Assembly: GCF_016808335.1 (NCBI RefSeq)
Contig: NC_053139.1
Location: 38,684,464-38,748,463, forward strand
Source of the DNA: Panicum virgatum
Lineage: Eukaryota > Streptophyta > Magnoliopsida > Poales > Poaceae
Reading direction: 5' to 3'
Length of the DNA stretch: 64,000 bases
A program made the position numbers and the translations under genes. This document shows positions 35,110-45,489 of this stretch, piece after piece (position 1 is the stretch's first letter; each line of letters starts with the position of its first letter). The notes beneath the pieces were generated by a model that searched no databases, was not told where the DNA came from, and saw only the letters and a program-made list of their open reading frames with translations.

Positions 35110-37625
35110 ATGGGAGACCCCTACACCAATTTCCTCAGAGGCTACTACTCCTCCCACTTCCCTCCCTCCAACCCTCCCTCCTTCCCCACCAGCGGCAGCT
35201 ACGCCTCCTCCTACCTCCACCCGCCTCCCCCCTCCCCTCCCATCAGGGAAGCCCTCCCGCTCCTCAGCACCCTCACGCCATCGTCGTCGTCGGCGGCCAC
35301 CAACCACCAGCAGCACCACGACGACGTCGCCGCCCGAGATCACAAGGCCGCCTGCAGGCGCGCCGCCTCCTGCAGCGGCCAAGACGACACGGCCGATCAG
35401 GCCTCCGGGGAGGTCACCGTGGCCTTGCACATCGGCCTGCCCAGCCCCGGCCCCTCCGAGTCCGCGGCGGGCGGCAGCGAGAGCCGAGAACCGGCGGCGG
35501 AAGGGAGCAGCAGCCTGCAGCAGCCAGGGGACGGCCATGAAGGAGGAGGGGACGAGGAGGACGGCGACGACGCGGAGGACGCCGCCATGGCGGTCGGCTG
35601 CGCGTCCATCGGCATCGGGAGGCTGACGAAAGGGCAGTACTGGATCCCCACCCCGTCGCAGATCCTCATTGGGCCCACCCAGTTCTCCTGCCCCGTCTGC
35701 TACAAGACCTTCAACCGATACAACAACATGCAGGTCTGCTCATCGGCATCGATCTATCTGCTGTTCTTGCTCTCTGCCTGATTCTGATCGATCTGCTGGG
35801 TTTCGTTCTTGTTCATCATGATTGCCATCACCTGCACGATGATCATCCACTATATATCTTGGTGTTTTATTTGATCCGTCTGAATTTCTTCTCTGATTAT
35901 TTTCTTTGTGTTTGCACGCGTGCTTCATGGATTAGACCATGAGAGAATTGCATGCATCGATCAGAAGAGAAGCTTACGACTTTCGTGTGTGCCGTGGAGT
36001 GGTGGATCTAGGAGGGAGTGCCGCTGCTGTAGGAGTACTACACCTGCAGCTTTCTCTGATCCCTTCCCTCTGATCCGGTGTACGGTGTGAGCCATATCTT
36101 TGATTTGATTGAACCGAGCAGGAGCAGCGGCGGCAGAGGGTCATGCAGTAATGGCTGCCGTGCCGAACGGCCATTGACATGGGGACGAACTCTGAGCCTG
36201 AAGCTATTGCTACCTAGTATAGTGTTCTTGGAGTCTGCGCTCATGGCGCCTTTTCAATTCGCGTCGCAGCGTGTGAGGACGCAGAGACCAGGCCGCAGAG
36301 AGAAAGAGGTGAGAGAGAGAGAGAGAGAGAGAGATCTGGGAAGAAAGATCTGGCAAAAAGGCATCTTTTCTTTCGCCGATCAGTTCCTTCAGGCTTACAC
36401 AGATGTGCATCTCAAGCAACAAATAAACGCTTCTGTCTGCCTCTCTCTAAAATTCTCCCCCTCTCTGAAATTCTCCCTCCTCTCACACTCTCTCTCTAAA
36501 GTTCTCTCCCTCGGCTGCAGCGCAACAACAAACCCCACCACGAGCAGTGCCCCTCAGTGTTGCACAGTCCCTTTGCTCAGACCCCTTCCGTAACATCCCT
36601 TTTGCTTGCTCGATTCATCAATCGCCTGCCCCTCTCTCTCTCTTCGAGGGATGCAAGTGGGTCCACATATAGATTAAATTTTCATAGATTATTGCGGCAA
36701 CCCATTTAATTAAGTCTATATGTAGATTTTGCGGGCTGCCGCTTGCATCCCTTCTCTCTCATAGATTGACGCATCTATGAGTGTAAACGTACTCGCTCCA
36801 AGGTAGCCATGCTAGTACTTGAGTAGCCTCAGCCAGTGTTATTCAACAAATTGTCCAATTGTCCATGCTGCTTGCAGCTACCCTAGCATGGAACTCGATC
36901 GATGATCATTCATGTCGATCATTCATGCTGATGGAGTAGTACAGTACTGATGGGTATTAACTAACTAACTAATTCTAATTGCATATATCATGTATATGCA
37001 GATGCACATGTGGGGCCACGGGTCCCAGTACCGCAAGGGCCCCGAGTCGCTGCGCGGCACGCAGCCGACGGCGATGCTCCGGCTGCCGTGCTACTGCTGC
37101 GCGGCGGGGTGCCGGAACCACATCGACCACCCGCGGGCGCGCCCCCTCAAGGACTTCCGCACCCTGCAGACGCACTACCGCCGCAAGCACGGCATCAAGC
37201 CCTTCATGTGCCGCAAGTGCAGCAAGGCCTTCGCCGTCCGCGGCGACTGGCGCACCCACGAGAAGAACTGCGGCAAGTTCTGGTACTGCGCCTGCGGCTC
37301 CGACTTCAAGCACAAGCGCTCGCTCAAGGACCACATCCGGGCCTTCGGCAGGGGCCACGCCGCATGCGGGATCGACTGCTTCGACGACGGCCTCGACGAC
37401 GACGACGGCGACGGCCGAGACGACCGCGACCCGTCCATCTCGTCGGAGGTCATCGACCACGCCGCCGGTGGTGGCGGTACTGCTGCTGCTGCCAACCGTA
37501 GCAACACTGCGGCTAGCGCCGCCGCTACTGCCACCGGCGCCGCCAGCAGCTCTTACCGCCACCGCCACTGGAAGCCGCCGCCGCCGCCGCCGCCGCCGTC
37601 GAGAGGCTCCGGCGGGCTGCTATAG
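35110..37625 (+). CDS. WIP-family C2H2 zinc-finger transcription factor
   Basis: A nuclear DNA-binding regulator of the plant WIP subfamily (relatives include TT1 and NTT of Arabidopsis, which act in organ and tissue differentiation). Exons 35110-35733 and 37002-37625 join to 415 aa; the intron (35734-37001) is GT-AG, phase 0. The ATG sits in CCACCATGGGA, a near-ideal context. The N-terminus is low-complexity (Ser/Pro-rich, then acidic near residues 150-180). The family's conserved part starts near residue 185 with [20 protein letters not shown], followed by the first finger [22 protein letters not shown] split by the intron, then [44 protein letters not shown], a canonical finger [21 protein letters not shown] and [21 protein letters not shown]. 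The tail is Asp-rich, then Ala/Pro-rich with a poly-Pro run. Intron position and motif order are typical. The exact orthologue is not determined, so no symbol is given. Confidence 0.95.
36648..36751. repeat. Small inverted repeat in the WIP intron
   Basis: GGGATGCAAGTGG at 36648 is mirrored by CCGCTTGCATCCC ending at 36751, with inner ACATATAGATTAAATT against its near-complement. It resembles a short foldback element or a residual MITE. A GA repeat lies at 36309-36332 in the same intron. Confidence 0.6.
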
Positions 37626-37824
37626 GGTGAGTACGCACGTACGGTACAACAATATCGTGGGTCGTCCATCTGATCTACTGTAGCCAGATGCAAACGTATA
37701 CTAGCTACTTGTGCGTGTAACAACAGCCGTCTGATGTGCGTGTGTTGCCGGGGAGCTAGACAGCTGATTTAATTAGTAGCAAGGGTTTCCGGCCATTAAT
37801 CAATCGATGAACTGAACATACACA

Positions 37825-37826
<2 letters not shown>

Positions 37827-37882
<56 letters not shown>
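37827..37882. repeat. AT dinucleotide microsatellite (about 56 bp)
   Basis: Uninterrupted AT repeat about 200 bp after the WIP stop codon, possibly within its 3' UTR. Confidence 0.95.
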
Positions 37883-37885
<3 letters not shown>

Positions 37886-38271
37886 GCATGAAGCAGGAAG
37901 GGTTGATGTGTGTGAATGGTTAATTAAGGTTCTAATCCTCTCAGCTGGGGGTAGCCCGTAGCCTAGCTAGCTAGCTTCATTGTATGTGTGTAGACTCTCC
38001 ATATCTCTGGTACATTGTGAACACGGTGAAATATACAGGTTGTCAATGTTAATAACTTAACTTGAGGTAATAACAATAATCGTGCACCATATTCATGCAT
38101 ATGCATGCAAGTGGTGATGAAGACACATTTTTCTTCTTTTAATTGTTTTATTTAACATGTTAATTTGGGGTGTCATGCATGGTACATATTGTGTTGTGAA
38201 GTTATTGGGAAGAATGGATCCTTATTTATCATACTATTTTCTTTATAGATGAAGTGTTTTGGTTTCATTGG

Positions 38272-38274
<3 letters not shown>

Positions 38275-38341
<67 letters not shown>
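38275..38341. repeat. AT dinucleotide microsatellite (about 67 bp)
   Basis: Second long AT repeat downstream of the WIP gene. It produces spurious tyrosine/isoleucine open frames on both strands. Confidence 0.95.
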
Positions 38342-38342
<1 letters not shown>

Positions 38343-39536
38343 CGGTATGTGATGGATTGGTTATTTTAAATTGTAGCAAATTAATTTCTTTATATTTTTA
38401 CTTCTTTTCCTATGTCGGAACAATTGAACGCATATATACCAGATATAAAGCAAGATGTTAATTTGAGGTTTTGTTTGTAAATTCGTGCAGATAGAAGATA
38501 GTTTTAACCTGTGCATGACTACAAAGCGTGAACCAGTTTGGTCCCTGGAACACTAAAGTTTATACCATGGTCATTTTGATGTAATTACATAAATTTGCTG
38601 AAAATTATATATGTCATTTCTGCTTCGTTGAGAGGAATTATACAGGACAACAAACGTTTGTGTCTGCTCCCACGCATCATTGTTGTCTTGAGTTTATGTG
38701 CTCATTTTTTTTCTTAAGAAAAGTAATTGGTTTTCAATGCCTTTGAGAATATATTTCTATTGAGCACATGAAACTACATACGTTTGGTAGAGTCCATAAA
38801 TATTTTGAACATGCTATTATTTTTTCCAGGTTTTCAACAAACAAATTAGGATGCACATTGGCTTTTTTGGGACATCAAAATGGAAATTGATTTTTTGAAG
38901 TTTTCTTCTAGGTCATATCAGTATCCAGAACTACTAATTTTACCTGCTGTTTGGAGAATTTAAAAAAAAAACAGACTTTGGAGCGCACAAAGATAAGGAG
39001 ATTTTTAATATTATATTTCTACAAATCATAACCAACCATTCCTTTATTACCAATACCCTGCAAAGTGTAAGTTTTTTGTCTCGCCGTGGTAGGTTTTTCT
39101 TGCGGCAAGTCAGGGGTGAACTAATTTCTACATATATATCCGCTTAAATTTATTAAAAATTAATAATATGCCTGTAGTTAAAATTGTATTGAGATTTGAT
39201 TTTTTTTTAAAAAAAGAATTTTTTACAACGACTGAAAAATGAGAGAAAAAGGTTTGCTGAAGTTACATAAGGAGAAAGCAATTTTTATTTTTAAAAAATT
39301 GAGTTTGTATAGGAAAATTAAGTAACTAGCCACTTATATGAACGAAGGATGAAATTAAAATGCATGTGTGTGATTAACAAATAAAAGTGTCCAATGGAAA
39401 CAAATAATTCACATACAACCATTTTTGTACCGTTCAAGTACAACGAACCATATGCATGCATCGATGAATTTTCATCTTGGTAACTTGAACCGTTAGATGA
39501 TCTTGAGCTCTATTTCAATTTCAACTTGGTGGTTCA

Positions 39537-40247
39537 GTGCATGCGGAAACAGGTTGTCTGAACATGCAGAACACCTGGTGGATCCCAATGCATGGGAATC
39601 TCATAGCTAGTTTTGCTTTAATCCTCTCATCTTTTGCACAAAGATGTGTGTGCTTTGCTAAAGTTTATCCCTTTGAGCAACCTCCCCCCTATGCCTGGGA
39701 TAACCCTAGCTTTCAAGACTGTGAAGCCCATGCATGCTTTGCCACCAATGGCAAATGCATTGTGCTTTCCAGCATGTTAAGAAGAATCACGAGAGAGAAG
39801 GGTCTATTTATCCGTGCCTAATAATATGGTCCCTGGATTTGATTTTTAATTAACTACAAAGGGACGAGGAAAAGGTAATGATTATACGAAATCTAATGGA
39901 CGATATGCGAACTATGCTTGTCGATCCTACAGCTAGCTAGTAGTTTCTTTCATCTGCAGTTTGCCTACCCCTGATTACGTTCACCATGCAATGATCAAAG
40001 TAACAAAAGAAGGCTTAAAGTTTGCCCTTTTTTGCTATTGCCTGAAACCTTAACCTTTGGTTTCTTTACGTCGCCTTTAGCTTTGCTAGGTACCTTTCTC
40101 GTTTTTCAGCTGAAATTAGTTTCTGGAGATATAAATATTACAGTTGAGCTTTCTTGGATCCATATTAACTTTATCATAAGTTTGGATCCCTAGTAACTTT
40201 ATCATAAGTTTAAACTTACTGCTGCATATTAATTAATGTGTGGAGTA
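39537..40247. other. Intergenic sequence with one short unassigned open frame
   Basis: The frame 39537-39821 (+, 94 codons) reads, from an inner Met, like a possible signal sequence (NLIASFALILSSFA) followed by a Cys-containing tail (FQDCEAHACFATNGKC). I recognise no family and no splice or promoter support, so I do not call it a gene. Confidence 0.2.
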
Positions 40248-40249
40248 TA

Positions 40250-40490
40250 CTCTCCCCTCCGTTCTGGTCAGCTTTGTTCGAAGTCAAACAAACTAATATA
40301 TGTTTGACCAAGTATATAAAAAAGTGCTAATACATATATAATACCAAATAAGTATCATTAGATTTAATTGTTTACCTATTCGATGTCATAAATGTTGTTG
40401 ATGCTATGATCTTCTTTATAAATTTGGTCAAATTTAAGATAGTTTGAATTAGGATGAAGTTAAAAGAGCGCTCTTTTAGGACAGAGAGAA
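40250..40490. mobile_element. Degenerate Stowaway-type MITE
   Basis: Starts CTCTCCCCTCCGTTCTGG and ends TTAGGACAGAGAGAA, with TA on both sides. The interior TTTGACCAAGTATATAAA, then ACCAAATAAGTATCATTAGA, is typical of this MITE type. Termini are imperfect. Confidence 0.6.
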
Positions 40491-40494
40491 TATA

Positions 40495-41183
40495 CATGTA
40501 GATGCATTGATTAGCTAGCATGTTATATATTGCTTACAATCATGGTTAAAAAAAAGATTCAATAGTACTTTTTGACAAAATGGTTTTTCCAAAGAAATGT
40601 ACTAGACTAACTGTATATCCCCAGTGGAAACCTGTTTACTTGTCGGCCGCCAGATGATGACGAATGAAATGGCAATGTATAGTGGTAGGGGCTGGTCCTA
40701 TAAAATTTCTCATGATAGCATTTGATTGCTGGCCTTTAGTTGCTCTTTTATGACTCAATGACTGCATGGCTGCATATAGTATACGTCTACGGCCAGCTCG
40801 ATCTATTTACGTACTGCTTCGTTGTATCAACTTTTTTTTTTGACGAACAGATAAAGCCTTCTAGAGGGAGTAGGCATTATATGTCTCGAGGCTCATGCTT
40901 CTTTCAATTTTGAGGCCATGAGGCAGGGCCAAAATTAAATTCAATCCAAATCTGGCTAAAATCATTCTCTTGATCTCGAATTTTGTTTTACTTTTTTTTT
41001 TAAAAATGTTATCACATATAAGATTACTTGCAAACAATATTTTCCTCTAAAAATATAATGTTATCACACTAATAACTGCTGCTTCTAATTATTGGTGTGA
41101 TATAACTATCTCTTGCCAAGTACTTTGGGCACTAGAGCAAACATGGAAAGTCCTATTAACGCTGTTGCAGGTGCATAACATAT
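40495..41183. other. Intergenic sequence, no gene seen
   Basis: AT-rich, stop-rich sequence without recognisable features. Confidence 0.4.
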
Positions 41184-41184
41184 A

Positions 41185-41331
41185 CTCCCTCCGTTGCAAA
41201 ATGTAGGTCATTTTGACTTTTTTAGATTCATATATTTTGCTATGTATCTAGACATATGTTATATCTAGATGCTTAGCAAGCACTATGAATCTAGAAAAGC
41301 CAAAATGACCTGCATTTTGGAACAGAGGGAG
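41185..41331. mobile_element. Palindromic Stowaway-type MITE
   Basis: A 147-bp element flanked by TA on both sides (41183-41184, 41332-41333). It starts CTCCCTCCGTTGCAAAATG and ends CATTTTGGAACAGAGGGAG. The two halves (AGGTCATTTTGACTTTTTTAG and CTAGAAAAGCCAAAATGACC) pair almost throughout, so the transcript would fold into one hairpin. Confidence 0.9.
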
Positions 41332-41333
41332 TA

Positions 41334-41807
41334 GCATTTAAATAGATCATCGATCGTTTGTTCAAATACTCATAAATAAACAAACCAGAATACAGTGTTT
41401 TGTGAAAGGATCTCTAGACTAGTGCTTCTGGGTAGCACCCAGCAGCGTATTTATAGGGCTGGTGTTAAAAAAAATCCTTTCGTCGCAAAAGTCAGCGTTC
41501 GGGGATTTTCTTGATCCGTGATCAAGGTTGTCTTCTACCTTAATTCGGGGAGGTCATCCCCCGGCGGATCAAGTTTTTTTTATAATGCAGTGTTTTCCGT
41601 TGCTGCATTTCGTTTACTTGAATCTTTTCTATTATAAATAAACTGGAAATACAAAGTGCCAAATAATATCAGTTAACAAGCCAAATACCCCATTTATTTC
41701 CTGCTCCATCATATAGCCGAGTTCACAAATCAATGCAAGGCAGTCTGAATAGAAATTGTTGCCATCGATATATAAGATCATGTGTGCTCATTTCCTATCC
41801 AATTTTA
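41334..41807. other. Intergenic sequence, possible LTR remnant
   Basis: The part 41430-41590 (GCAGCGTATTTATAGGGCTGG, later TTCGGGGATTTTCTTGATCC and CCCCCGGCGGATCAAG) has the look of a degenerate LTR core promoter, but no ends or duplications were found. Confidence 0.2.
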
Positions 41808-42139
41808 GTTCCCAAAATTTTTTCTGCGCTACAGTAACTTCGAATGTTTGATCACTAATTAGGAGTATTAAATGTGGATAACTGACAAAACGTATTCCAC
41901 AACTCCTTGGTGAAATTGTGAGATGAATCTTTTAAGTCTAATTGGACCATAATTAGATAATGTCGTGCTACAGGAAACAAACTCTAATGACGGATTAATT
42001 AGACTTAATAGATTCATTTCATGATTTCCCGTCCGTCCATATATAATTAGTTTAATAATTAGATTATGTTTAGTCTTTCTAATCTTCGATTGAAAATTGC
42101 TACAGTAAATTTTATCTGAATTTTTCCATGATCTAAACC
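41808..42139. mobile_element. MITE of the GTTTAGTTC / GAGACGAATC superfamily (degenerate)
   Basis: Begins with TTTTAGTTCCCAAAATTTTT and GCTACAGTAAC, ends with GCTACAGTAAATTTTATCTG then ATGATCTAAACC. The core GTGAGATGAATCTTTTAAG lies at 41919. Terminal matches are partial. Confidence 0.55.
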
Positions 42140-42689
42140 AGTTCTATCCACCACTCTACTCGTCCCTTTTGCTATTGCTTCTTCCATGATCAGTCACTAG
42201 ATTCTTTCAGACAAGGCCAAGTACATGTCATAATTACCTGAGCACACAGGTAGAAACTTTTTCTTACAACCAATATACAGAAAGCTACCCTCCATACTCA
42301 TTTCTCTGCCCCATTTCTTTTCTTGAGCGCAACAAGTTAGCACTTTCAACCTGCTCAATTACACTCCCTTCTGTTCCTATGCTTGTTTCTTCCATATGTC
42401 AGCCAGCGCCACACCCTACAGTACAATGGTGTCAGGGAGGGAGGGAGAGAGAGAGAGAGAGGCGAGGTATATGGTGTCAGCATACCTCTCTCTCTAGCCC
42501 CCCAGCAGCAGATGCAGTGCAGGTGATTGTGGCTTTTCAACCCTTCTGCCTCGCGAAGCATTGATGCCAAGGCAATGGGCAATGGCAGCTTTTTTTATTA
42601 TTCTTGCTGCTTCTGCAGCTTTATTAGCATGAGTTCTGGCTGGATGCAAAGCTTTCTATTAGATGCAAAATGTGTGCAGCACATACATA
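42140..42689. other. Intergenic sequence, no gene seen
   Basis: Contains a GA tract at 42434-42460 and CT at 42485-42495 that can pair with each other. No coding sequence is supported. Confidence 0.4.
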
Positions 42690-42910
42690 AAGTATTGAAT
42701 TTAGATGAAATAAAAAACTAATTGCATTTTTTTTTAAAATTACGAGACGAATCTAATAAGTCTAATTGGGCTATGATTATAGACTTAATTTGCTACACTA
42801 AACATGTGCTAATAACAGATTAATTATTTTTAATAAATTCATCTTGTAATTTACAGATGAGTTCTGTAATTAGTTTTATAATTAATTTATGTTGAAAACT
42901 TCGAATATGA
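42690..42910. mobile_element. MITE of the GTTTAGTTC / GAGACGAATC superfamily (fragment)
   Basis: GTATTGAATTTAGATGAAAT at the left and the core TACGAGACGAATCTAATAAG at 42741, followed by the typical ATGATTATAGACTTAATT and CTTGTAATTTACAGATGAG blocks. Ends are not clear. Confidence 0.55.
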
Positions 42911-43294
42911 AAATATTTTCTTTCAAAAATTTACACGGTGCATCTAAACAAGGCAAGCTGTGTCGTTTGCTTGTGACGGTGAATCCTTTTTTTGCTCAAT
43001 CGAGACATCGAGTTCTTTGTTTTCAGAGTGTGTGCTTGGCTGCTTTGCATAGTAGATCAGCAACTCAGCAGTCATGCAATATTAAAATTCGAATGATTAG
43101 CTTGCCTGAAGGATAAACTAGTCATTCCTGCAGACAGAACGAGAGTGGCACAACAACTAATGTGTCTACATGGTATACCAAGTACTCCTATATACGTACC
43201 AGCAGCATACATGCATGACAGCTTTACTGTTCACTAGTAAATTTGTCTGGTTGGTGGGTGCTAGTAAATGCTGGCTCAAATATTCATCCGTTTC

Positions 43295-43338
43295 ACTATA
43301 GTACGTAGAATATATTGCTTTGTTCTACGTACTATAGT
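43295..43338. repeat. Perfect 16-bp stem hairpin
   Basis: ACTATAGTACGTAGAA and its exact complement TTCTACGTACTATAGT are separated by a 12-nt loop. It lies outside any recognised MITE. Confidence 0.9.
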
Positions 43339-43544
43339 TTCTAGCAGTTCTGGTCTCCAACAGCTTTGCACGTACGAATATAATTACATCCTGGCCCTGC
43401 GGTAAATTTCATCCTCGCGGCCGGATGATCTCGATGTGTCGTGAGCACTGCTAGTGATTAGGACAGAGCTAGGCTGAGGTCATTTGAGGCCAGGGATATG
43501 CAAGTCGATCAGTGAGCTGCTGCTGCTCCCTACGCTCAGACTCT

Positions 43545-43890
43545 AGTTCTTTACATGTAAAGTCAAAAACACCGTAAACGCATTATTTTATAATGGAATC
43601 TTGCTAATTTGAAGCACTAAATGAAGTCTATTTATAAAACTTTTTGTATGGATGGGCTGTAAATCGCGAGACGAATCTAATGAGCCTACTTAATCCATAA
43701 TTTGCAACAGTGATGCTACAGTACCATCCGTTAATTATTGATTAAACATGGATTAATTAGCATCATTAGATTCGTCTCACGATTTACAACCCATCTATGT
43801 AAAAAATTTTATAAATAGACTTCATTTAGTACTTCAAATGACCAAGATTCCTTTACAATTTTTTTTTTACAAAATGAACTAAACAAACCA
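43545..43890. mobile_element. Palindromic MITE of the GAGACGAATC superfamily
   Basis: Long inverted arms: AAATGAAGTCTATTTATAAA near 43618 mirrors TTTATAAATAGACTTCATTT near 43808, and TCGCGAGACGAATCTAATGA at 43665 mirrors TCATTAGATTCGTCTCACGA at 43763. Outer ends include ACATGTAAAG at the left and AAAATGAACTAAACAAACC at the right. Non-coding. Confidence 0.8.
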
Positions 43891-44169
43891 TTTAGTACTT
43901 CAACTAGCATTCTTTGGACACGTCACACGTCCTATCAGACCAGAACAATGATACATCCATGTCGATGGTCAATGGATGCGGTCAGGGCTGGATCGAGCTG
44001 TGTAGTCTGTAGTGTAGTCGTGTAGGGCAGTGTGGATGCCATTTGTCTAACAAAAAACAATATATTTTGTTTAGCTAAAAAGAACATTCCATTATAGTAC
44101 AGTCACTTCTTTGAAGTCAAATAGCAGCCTAGGCCCACAGGCAAAAGCCATACTCATGGTCACGCAAAA

Positions 44170-44310
44170 TGGCCCTGTTTGATTTGTACTACGCTAGAAA
44201 AATAGTAATTTTGATCATTAATTAGAAATATTAAATAAAAATAGTTTGTAAAACTAACTTCACAACCCCTGCACTACTTCGCGAGACGAATCTAATGAGG
44301 CCTTTGACCG
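44170..44310. mobile_element. Truncated MITE of the same superfamily
   Basis: Begins GGCCCTGTTTGATTTGTACT and reaches the core TCGCGAGACGAATCTAATGA at 44279, after which the family sequence stops. The right half is missing. Confidence 0.6.
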
Positions 44311-44311
44311 T

Positions 44312-45360
44312 ACAATTAATGTGAGTGTGTGCGTGTGTATGAGAATGCAATATGTGATTGTGCTGTCTCAAATATGGTTTTGTGAAAAATATGTTTTAAA
44401 GCGTATGTAATTTTACAAAATGGAGATAGATGATGGAATGTTGTTTTTTTAAAAGAGGAAAGTTTAATATTAGCTTGCAGATATAAATTAGAGAAAAATA
44501 AGTTAAAATTAAGTATATAGCAATTAAATTTCAGTGGCAGTGTGCCACTTCAGCACCTTTAATTTGTATGTGATGCGTACGCTTCACATATATAATACTA
44601 TTTACCATCCTAAAATAGGAGTAATGGAGAGTGCAAAGAAATGTCTGTTGGTGGTAGTGTTCCAAAGCCTTTTTCAGTTTTCCAAGGATAGTACATATAG
44701 TCTACAAGTATAAATCTTATTATGTCAATCTAATAGAAACATTTAAAATTTGATAGTCAAAGATTAAAAATGTTTGACTTATGACTAAGCTACAACAACG
44801 TACAGCTTGTGGAATGAAGAGAGTACGACAAAATAGGGATAAACGAACTAAGAAATGTGCAATTTTATCTAAAAATTGTTTTCGTGTGGTCAAAGCTGAT
44901 TTCATCTCAATGAACCCGCATGACTTTCTTTGTAGAAGTAAGGGGAAAAGTTGATCCAACCAAGTTGTATCTGGTTGAAAAGTTACCGTGTCTCATTTAA
45001 AGGACTTATAAGCGGGTGTTTGAAGAAAACTTAGATACCAAAAGTATGAGTAGCTTTCGCAAAGATGCAATATAGTACATCTAGATAGAATTAGTGTGAG
45101 TTCCTTTTCAAAAAAATCCATTTAAAAAAAATTAGTGTGAGTTGCACACCTTCCTTTTTACTAAGCAAGGGCTTGCGAGGGGCGCTGGTTTTTAATATGC
45201 AAAAGCAGTGCACGAGTAAAAGTGGTAGCTTGATGATGAAGCCGGCTTTCATTCCATATATATATGTTTCTTTAAAAAAATAGAAATATGTTCGCATATA
45301 TTGAGTCTTATATTAATATACATCGAAAACCATGCTATAGTGTCCTAGTAGTCCTCTTAT
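44312..45360. other. Intergenic sequence, no gene seen
   Basis: AT-rich with short frames only. A GTGAGTT-containing short repeat occurs at 45096 and 45134. Confidence 0.4.
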
Positions 45361-45363
45361 TTT

Positions 45364-45475
45364 TCTGTCAGTATTTTTCTCTCATACAAAACCAGCACCA
45401 GCCACCAGCCAGCCAACAGTAATTTTCTCTTGCAACAAACCAGTACCAGCCACCAGCCGCACCCAGCGGAACAGA
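45364..45475. repeat. MITE-derived fragment with CCAGCACCAGCC repeats
   Basis: CAGTATTTTTCTCTCATAC, then AACCAGCACCAGCCACCAGC, followed by a second AACAGTAATTTTCTCTTGC, AACCAGTACCAGCCACCAGC unit: an internal duplication of about 55 bp. Same family as 13370-13445. Confidence 0.65.
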
Positions 45476-45489
45476 GTGATGGATGTTCA

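Larger units (their letters stand above)
37626..39530. other. WIP 3' flank and intergenic sequence
   Basis: Contains the probable WIP 3' UTR directly after 37625, then AT-rich DNA with two large AT microsatellites. No coding sequence supported. Confidence 0.5.

Noticed and set aside
35029..35538. 169-codon minus-strand frame over WIP exon 1
   Set aside because: Shadow of the GC-rich plus-strand exon; the plus-strand protein has the WIP motifs.
38249..38275. GAAGTGTTTTGG, reminiscent of miR395
   Set aside because: Partial match only, no precursor hairpin; it lies next to an AT microsatellite.
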